Shown here: in pieces, positions 5,560-9,046 of the stretch
Numbering within the stretch: the stretch's first letter is position 1
Layout of the letters: every line of letters starts with the position of its first letter
Made by a program: the position numbers and the translations under genes
Origin: Planctomycetota bacterium
GTDB lineage: Bacteria; Planctomycetota; Phycisphaerae; Sedimentisphaerales; Anaerobacaceae
Direction of reading: 5' to 3'
Assembly (NCBI GenBank): GCA_017885385.1
Contig: JAFNGF010000269.1
Location: forward strand, 1 to 9,046
DNA: 9,046 bases
Notes under the pieces: model-generated
Told to the model about the DNA's origin: nothing
Seen by the model: only the letters and a program-made list of their open reading frames with translations
Databases searched by the model: none

Positions 5560-7383
5560 TTACCAAGACCAAATTCCAAGTGCTTTATCAGCCAAATCTT
5601 TAGAACGCCTTTTAATTTCCTGCATGTTCCACTTTACAGCCCTGCCTTTCAAATCTCTTGTCAGTGCACTGACGTCTGTATAACTATTCTTCTTTTTTTC
5701 AAATGGGTCTTGTCCAACAAAACTGTTTGCCGCTCTGCTTATCAGACAAAGATTACCGATAGAATTTTTTATTCTTTCAAGGTTTAAATCGCTTGCCTCT
5801 GCCCCAAGATACAACTTCCACTCGTCATCTAAGGTCTGCGGCATTACGTGTTCAATGGTATTGATAGAGGAATAGTCAGGTAATTGTCCATGACTTTGCA
5901 TTTTCTTATCAATTTCTTGCAGAACCAACCTGACAAATTCAAGTTCAGTTTGCTTGTAGAGGGATTTATTAACGAATGCATCTTCAAATTCCTGATTTGA
6001 AACCCATAAATCCTCTTTCGATATTTGATCTTTAAATGCTTTTGCCTTGTCAGGTTCGTTAATTATCTTGCTTAATAATGATGGGAAAAATACATCATAC
6101 TTTTGAGTTTTTAATTCACATGCTTTTCTTCTTACCAGTAACACTAAGAGGCTATTCAGAATTGCTATAGTATCAGCATCATTTAAATTGCCGGCTTTTT
6201 GTTCCCTTAATATAGCTAGGATAAAGGGGATTGAAGAATACATGTCTGTCCGTTCTATTTTAATCAGAATACTGTTTATTTCCTTATTGGAGTGTTTACA
6301 ACTGGGATCTTGAGGTTTTACAATCTGATTGAATAAATCTATGTTATCCGCAATTTCATTTATTGTATCAAAAGCTGTTTGCTTCGACAGTTTCTTGTTG
6401 GTATTCTTAAAATTTGCGTATAACTTTCGCCCCTTCCCAATCATCTTAGGTTTATTTATTGAAAAAAGGTTTCTAAGATAAAACTCATACTCATTTTCTC
6501 CCCCAACTTTCTTGATGCTTTTTAACCATTTGTCATTATGGATACTTTCATGTTGTTTTGTAACATCGTCAATTAGGGGTTTAAATAAATAACTACACAA
6601 TAATTCGATAGCAGATAAAGGCATGCCTTTATCATTAAGACCCTCAAATATTGCTTGAGGGTTGTCTCTTTTTTCATCAAGAGGAATCCAAACAATTTTT
6701 AAGCTCTTGAGAATTGCCTGTGAAAAAGCAAATAGTGCAATAACGCTGTAAGATTTTAGTTTTTTGAGTGCATAATTCCAAAAAGCATCAATCTGGTTAT
6801 ACTCTTTAACATAGAGCTGCATATCAATAGGAAGTGACGGACTTTCAGGATTTTCTTTGAAAATCTTTAGATAAGTTGGGTAACGGTCACCTTTGTTGCT
6901 ATATACTTTTAATTTTCTGTAATCATCTCCTTGGGGATTAATGCCATTTTTAATATATCCCTCTAACGTATTTATGTAATTTTGGGAGCTTTCATCGAGG
7001 TCCGCTTTTTCTTTAAGTAAATCAACCACAATCGCTATCAAAAGATAAATTGTCGTTATCCTTTGCTGCCCATCAATAACCGAAAAACTTTTTAGAGCAG
7101 GAAGTGAGTTTGTTTTCTCAAGGACAACAATAGCCCCGAAATAATGTTCATGCTCAAGTAAGTGTTTTTCGAGTTTTTCCATTGTATTTTTATCAGTAGC
7201 ATTATCATTAACTATTTGTTCAATAACATCTGGAAGTATTTGTTCCCATACATCATCAATAAGTTGCTTCCATTGTTGTCTCTCCCAAGAATATGCCCGC
7301 TGGAAAAAGGGGATCTCAAAACTAATAGGATTACTAAATAGTTCCTCAAATGTTCTGTTATTAATGCTATTGTCTATTGGCAT
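5560..7383 (-). CDS. GmrSD-type DUF262-DUF1524 protein (type IV restriction-like anti-phage nuclease)
   Basis: This is a 607-residue fusion of the two halves of GmrSD-like enzymes. The N-terminal DUF262 domain, a ParB/sulfiredoxin-fold NTPase, shows IPFFQRAYSWER 24-35, YFGAIVVL 81-88, FSVIDGQQRITTIYLL 100-115 with the DGQQR nucleotide motif, and FEGLNDKGMPLSAIELL 246-262. The C-terminal DUF1524 His-Me/HNH nuclease shows NTIEHVMPQ 508-516 with His512, IGNLCLIS 542-549, Asn553, FEKKK 561-565, and the closing KWNMQEIKRRSKDLADKALGIW. No motif is missing, so it is probably active. Characterised relatives cleave glucosylated-hydroxymethylcytosine DNA (GmrSD) or act with phosphorothioate marks (SspE); which applies here cannot be read. 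No methylase or Ssp/Dnd gene is adjacent, which fits a stand-alone modification-dependent enzyme. The gene is visibly more A+T rich than the exporter genes and lies among repeats, suggesting transfer. The start is fixed by GGAGA four bases upstream. Confidence 0.9.
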   Translation of the reverse strand: MPIDNSINNRTFEELFSNPISFEIPFFQRAYSWERQQWKQLIDDVWEQILPDVIEQIVNDNATDKNTMEKLEKHLLEHEHYFGAIVVLEKTNSLPALKSFSVIDGQQRITTIYLLIAIVVDLLKEKADLDESSQNYINTLEGYIKNGINPQGDDYRKLKVYSNKGDRYPTYLKIFKENPESPSLPIDMQLYVKEYNQIDAFWNYALKKLKSYSVIALFAFSQAILKSLKIVWIPLDEKRDNPQAIFEGLNDKGMPLSAIELLCSYLFKPLIDDVTKQHESIHNDKWLKSIKKVGGENEYEFYLRNLFSINKPKMIGKGRKLYANFKNTNKKLSKQTAFDTINEIADNIDLFNQIVKPQDPSCKHSNKEINSILIKIERTDMYSSIPFILAILREQKAGNLNDADTIAILNSLLVLLVRRKACELKTQKYDVFFPSLLSKIINEPDKAKAFKDQISKEDLWVSNQEFEDAFVNKSLYKQTELEFVRLVLQEIDKKMQSHGQLPDYSSINTIEHVMPQTLDDEWKLYLGAEASDLNLERIKNSIGNLCLISRAANSFVGQDPFEKKKNSYTDVSALTRDLKGRAVKWNMQEIKRRSKDLADKALGIWSW

Positions 7384-7387
7384 AGTT

Positions 7388-7392
7388 TCTCC
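7388..7392 (-). promoter_or_regulatory. Ribosome binding site of the DUF262 gene
   Basis: On the minus strand GGAGA is followed by AACT and the ATG at 7383, which supports this start. Confidence 0.7.
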
Positions 7393-7492
7393 ATTTCCTA
7401 TTCGCGATTCGATTTTTCTTGCTGAACGAAGTTTATTCTTTTAATTAGCAAACCCAACTACTGTCGAATATCCAAAACATATTTAGCCCACC

Positions 7493-7522
7493 ATTACAAT
7501 GATGCCTTTTTGCACCTAACAA
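7493..7522 (-). promoter_or_regulatory. Candidate promoter of the DUF262 gene with overlapping dyad
   Basis: On the minus strand TTGTTA (7522-7517) and TGTAAT (7498-7493) are 18 bases apart, giving a leader of roughly 100 bases. A dyad AACAAT-N6-ATTGTT (7518-7535) overlaps the -35 and could be an operator. The flanking DNA is A+T rich, so a chance match is possible. Confidence 0.35.
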
Positions 7523-7566
7523 TAATTAGATTGTTCCGCATAACATCCTAAATACCCTTTCGCCCG

Positions 7567-7606
7567 CCCTGAGCGAGTCCTGACAAGTCGGGACGAGTCG
7601 AATGGG
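7567..7606. repeat. CCCTGAGCGAGTC...GAGTCGAATGGG repeat with an inserted hairpin
   Basis: It resembles the 5393-5420 unit (CCCTGAGCGTAGCCGAATGGG), but GAGTC is present twice (7575-7579 and 7595-7599) around CTGACAAGTCGGGAC. GTCCTGA and TCGGGAC pair with one G-T wobble. The layout looks like a smaller palindrome inserted with a GAGTC duplication. Confidence 0.55.
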
Positions 7607-7729
7607 TTCGGGTCGGGTGTGATCCATTTTTTATGACTCGGCTAATATCAATTATAACTTTAAGCATAATATAGCAAAATCCGGCACTATTTCAATCTTG
7701 ACTTTCCCATTTCGGCGATCCGCCTTCGC

Positions 7730-7765
7730 GAGAGGGACATAACCGCTTCGGCGGAGTCCCTTCTC
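7730..7765. repeat. Structured GC-rich repeat with UUCG hairpin
   Basis: An outer stem GAG/AGGGAC (7730-7738) pairs with GTCCCT/CTC (7756-7765, one bulged T). An inner CCGC-TTCG-GCGG hairpin (7743-7754) sits within it. The 15-mer ACTCCGCCGAAGCGG (reverse of 7743-7757) recurs at 5170-5184 on the + strand, marking it as a dispersed repeat. Confidence 0.55.
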
Positions 7766-7808
7766 TTTCCGGGCCGGTAAGAATTGTCTGTCTTAGCCTG
7801 AATATTTC

Positions 7809-7840
7809 TTTGCCACAGAGACCAGCGAGAACACAGAGAT
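7809..7840. repeat. GCCACAGAG-type repeat, right-hand copy
   Basis: TTTGCCACAGA (7809-7819) and GAGAACACAGAGAT (7827-7840) match 5123-5133 and 5200-5213 exactly and in the same orientation. Here they are only seven bases apart, whereas the left copy has 66 bases between them. The two copies flank the DUF262 gene. Confidence 0.65.
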
Positions 7841-7896
7841 ATAAGTCTATTTTGCGAAATAAGATATAAATTAGACTTCATTTTAGAAAACCATAA

Positions 7897-7912
7897 GAAA
7901 TATGCGGGTTAG
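7897..7912. repeat. 16-bp direct repeat, copy 1
   Basis: GAAATATGCGGGTTAG here and GAAATATCCGGGTTAG at 8307-8322 differ at one base. They bracket the promoter and small membrane-protein frame. Confidence 0.55.
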
Positions 7913-8011
7913 TAAAGCGGTCGGGCTGTGCTGGTCAGACAGGGCCTACGAACGGCATAGACGATACTAATCGGCAAACTACTCCTGGCGGCATTGGAGA
8001 ACAGCGTTTTT

Positions 8012-8040
8012 TTGCATTGCGTGAATACAATTCTTATAGT
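8012..8040 (+). promoter_or_regulatory. Sigma70-like promoter
   Basis: TTGCAT (8012-8017) and TATAGT (8035-8040) have an ideal 17-base spacer. Transcription would begin near 8047 and run through the small membrane-protein frame. Confidence 0.5.
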
Positions 8041-8162
8041 TTATATGGAAGTGACGGGCAGAAATAACTGAGGTAGAGACACCTCAATCCACATCCAATT
8101 CGGAGGGGCAAGAATCACTTGGCTCAGACCCCACTACCGCAGTGGCCAAATACGGTGTGCCT

Positions 8163-8273
8163 ATGCAGAAAGAAGATTTTTGGCTCGGCATTGTCATCGT
8201 CATGGTTGGGTTAATCTTGATATCCCTCATTCTGTACGCGGGCTGTCGCCTTATTGTTGGTTTTGCTCAGTAA
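8163..8273 (+). CDS. Possible small single-span membrane protein (36 aa)
   Basis: From the ATG at 8163 the product is 36 residues: a short charged start (MQKEDFW), one hydrophobic helix about 8-27 (LGIVIVMVGLILISLILY), then AGCRLIVGFAQ and TAA. I do not recognise a family. No good ribosome binding site precedes this ATG. The same frame is open from 8055 and reads as a hydrophilic Ser/Thr/Glu-rich leader (ETPQSTSNSEGQESLGSDP), so the real protein may be longer. An ATG at 8045 in another frame would join it if one base were missing near 8063-8069. It lies downstream of a good promoter and points toward the convergent hydrolase gene. It could be a genuine small protein, the end of a frameshifted gene, or chance. 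Confidence 0.4.
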   Translation: MQKEDFWLGIVIVMVGLILISLILYAGCRLIVGFAQ

Positions 8274-8306
8274 GCCTGCCGCAAGACGCCTTATCAGGGG
8301 GAGCAT

Positions 8307-8322
8307 GAAATATCCGGGTTAG
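8307..8322. repeat. 16-bp direct repeat, copy 2
   Basis: Partner of 7897-7912 (15 of 16 bases). Here it overlaps a tiny frame, ATG AAA TAT CCG GGT TAG, preceded by GGGGGAG; that is probably incidental. Confidence 0.55.
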
Positions 8323-8373
8323 CTTTTATCGCCCTGTGCCGGGGCTTAGTTATCTTGCCGGCTGCCCCGCGGC

Positions 8374-9046
8374 TTAGCGCAGCGGGCTGCAAAGAATCCG
8401 CAGAGCGACATCGTCGGTGTACGCGGGCGAGCGCAAGGTTCGATCGCCGCCCTCGTGCTGAAAAGTCTCTTGCTTATCGTCTTTGCCCGTCTTGGTATTG
8501 ATCCATTCTGCCTGGTAGGTCCCCGCAGGCAATTCGAGCACAAGCTCGGCGAGGTTTGCTCCGTTGATGTAAAGCGCATAGCCACGGCCCATTTCAACCA
8601 GGGCACGGGCGGTTGCGTTCTGGGGCAGTGTACTCTTTATGATCGAACTGTCCGGCTTCATCCTGGTGAAGTTGAAACTATTAATGAAGTCCTTGAGAAT
8701 TTCCAATTGCCTGCGCAGGACCGGCCCGCCGCCGCCCGGGGCGTTGATTTTCGCTGTGCCATCCTCGCAGCCAGCGGTAAACGAGTAGTCGAGATTGTCG
8801 TAGACAGCACCGCCGGCGATGATAAAATCCCACCCTTCACGCCGATAGGAATCAGGGTCACTACCGGCAAAACCGGTCTCGTCATCGGCCATAACCTTAT
8901 TCAAACCATAGTTCTCGGCCACAGCTACGGGCGGTTTGGCGTAATGAAAATTGAAAATAGAAACGTGCGGGTTCGGCTCGACGACTCTTTTTGTTTTGTT
9001 GGCGATATTCTGAGCAATGAGGTGCTTTGTTTGCAGCTCCATTTCG
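8374..9046 (-). CDS. C-terminal part of a glycoside-hydrolase-like protein (DUF4038/collagen-binding type), N-terminus outside window
   Basis: The frame has an ATG at 9042 but stays open to the edge, and about 223 residues are visible, so this is the 3' part of a larger gene. Numbering from that ATG: residues about 25-135 look like the end of a TIM-barrel hydrolase of the apiosidase/DUF4038 kind. They include MADDETGF 51-58, whose Glu55 is a candidate catalytic residue, then REGWDFIIAGGAVYDNLDYS 68-87, and RRQLEILKDFINSFNF 110-125. Residues about 150-222 (YALYINGANLAELVLELPAG, then EWINTKTG) look like the small C-terminal beta domain called the putative collagen-binding domain. Such proteins are usually secreted polysaccharide-degrading enzymes; the signal peptide would be off the window. 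The call is from remembered family patterns, without a search. No U-tract terminator follows the stop. Confidence 0.65.
   Translation of the reverse strand, partial: EMELQTKHLIAQNIANKTKRVVEPNPHVSIFNFHYAKPPVAVAENYGLNKVMADDETGFAGSDPDSYRREGWDFIIAGGAVYDNLDYSFTAGCEDGTAKINAPGGGGPVLRRQLEILKDFINSFNFTRMKPDSSIIKSTLPQNATARALVEMGRGYALYINGANLAELVLELPAGTYQAEWINTKTGKDDKQETFQHEGGDRTLRSPAYTDDVALRILCSPLR

Larger units (their letters stand above)
7384..8162. other. Gene-free region with repeats upstream of the DUF262 gene
   Basis: No convincing gene lies here. It contains the candidate DUF262 promoter, three repeat-type elements (7567-7606, 7730-7765, 7809-7840), a direct-repeat copy (7897-7912) and a good + strand promoter (8012-8040). 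In 7621-7700 and 7913-8000 I see no recognisable element; 7913-8000 does not fold into a tRNA shape. Confidence 0.6.

Noticed and set aside
5416..5787. 123-residue plus-strand frame
   Set aside because: Most of it is antisense to the 3' end of the DUF262 gene and the rest is repeat text.
7913..8000. tRNA or small structured RNA
   Set aside because: I could not fold an acceptor stem, T-loop (GTTCGANTC) or anticodon arm from this stretch.
8366..8386. Terminator hairpin at the end of the hydrolase gene
   Set aside because: CCCGC and GCGGG pair only over five bases across an 11-base loop that contains the stop codon, with no T-tract.

Overview
The window looks like a chromosomal stretch of a Gram-negative bacterium with intergenic regions crowded by small dispersed repeats. 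The adaptor/ABC/FtsX exporter set, the lipid A-type hexapeptide remnant, the degrading-enzyme fragment at the right edge and the style of the repeats (GCCACAGAG-type and CCTGAGCG/TCGAA-type units) suggest an environmental, probably metagenome-derived lineage such as Planctomycetota/Phycisphaerae. That placement is inference from style, not a sequence match.

Left third (3-4021, + strand): a three-gene exporter operon. It encodes a HlyD/MacA-type periplasmic adaptor with an unusually long coiled coil and a Pro/Glu/Arg-rich tail, a LolD/MacB-type ATPase, and an FtsX/MacB-type permease. The adaptor and ATPase genes overlap by four bases and the ATPase-permease gap is 15 bases. Together they would form a MacAB-like tripartite pump that takes substrate from the periplasm or inner membrane; the outer-membrane partner is not in the window.

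Middle (4022-5559): about 1.5 kb with no credible intact gene. It holds a patchwork of dispersed repeats, several apparently inserted inside others. It also holds a phased A-tract segment, a 131-bp MITE-like inverted-repeat element, and a roughly 35-residue remnant of a left-handed beta-helix acyltransferase (LpxD-like) directly beside that element.

Right-centre (5560-7383, - strand): one intact, visibly A+T-rich gene for a 607-residue DUF262-DUF1524 protein, a GmrSD-type (type IV restriction-like) anti-phage nuclease. It lies between copies of the same repeat families, which suggests horizontal acquisition.

Right (7384-9046): about 1 kb of further repeats and structured elements. It includes a good sigma70-like promoter (8012-8040) ahead of a possible 36-residue single-span membrane protein (8163-8273), and two near-identical 16-bp direct repeats about 410 bp apart. 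The window ends inside the C-terminal part of a minus-strand glycoside-hydrolase-like protein (DUF4038/collagen-binding type), which runs off the right edge.
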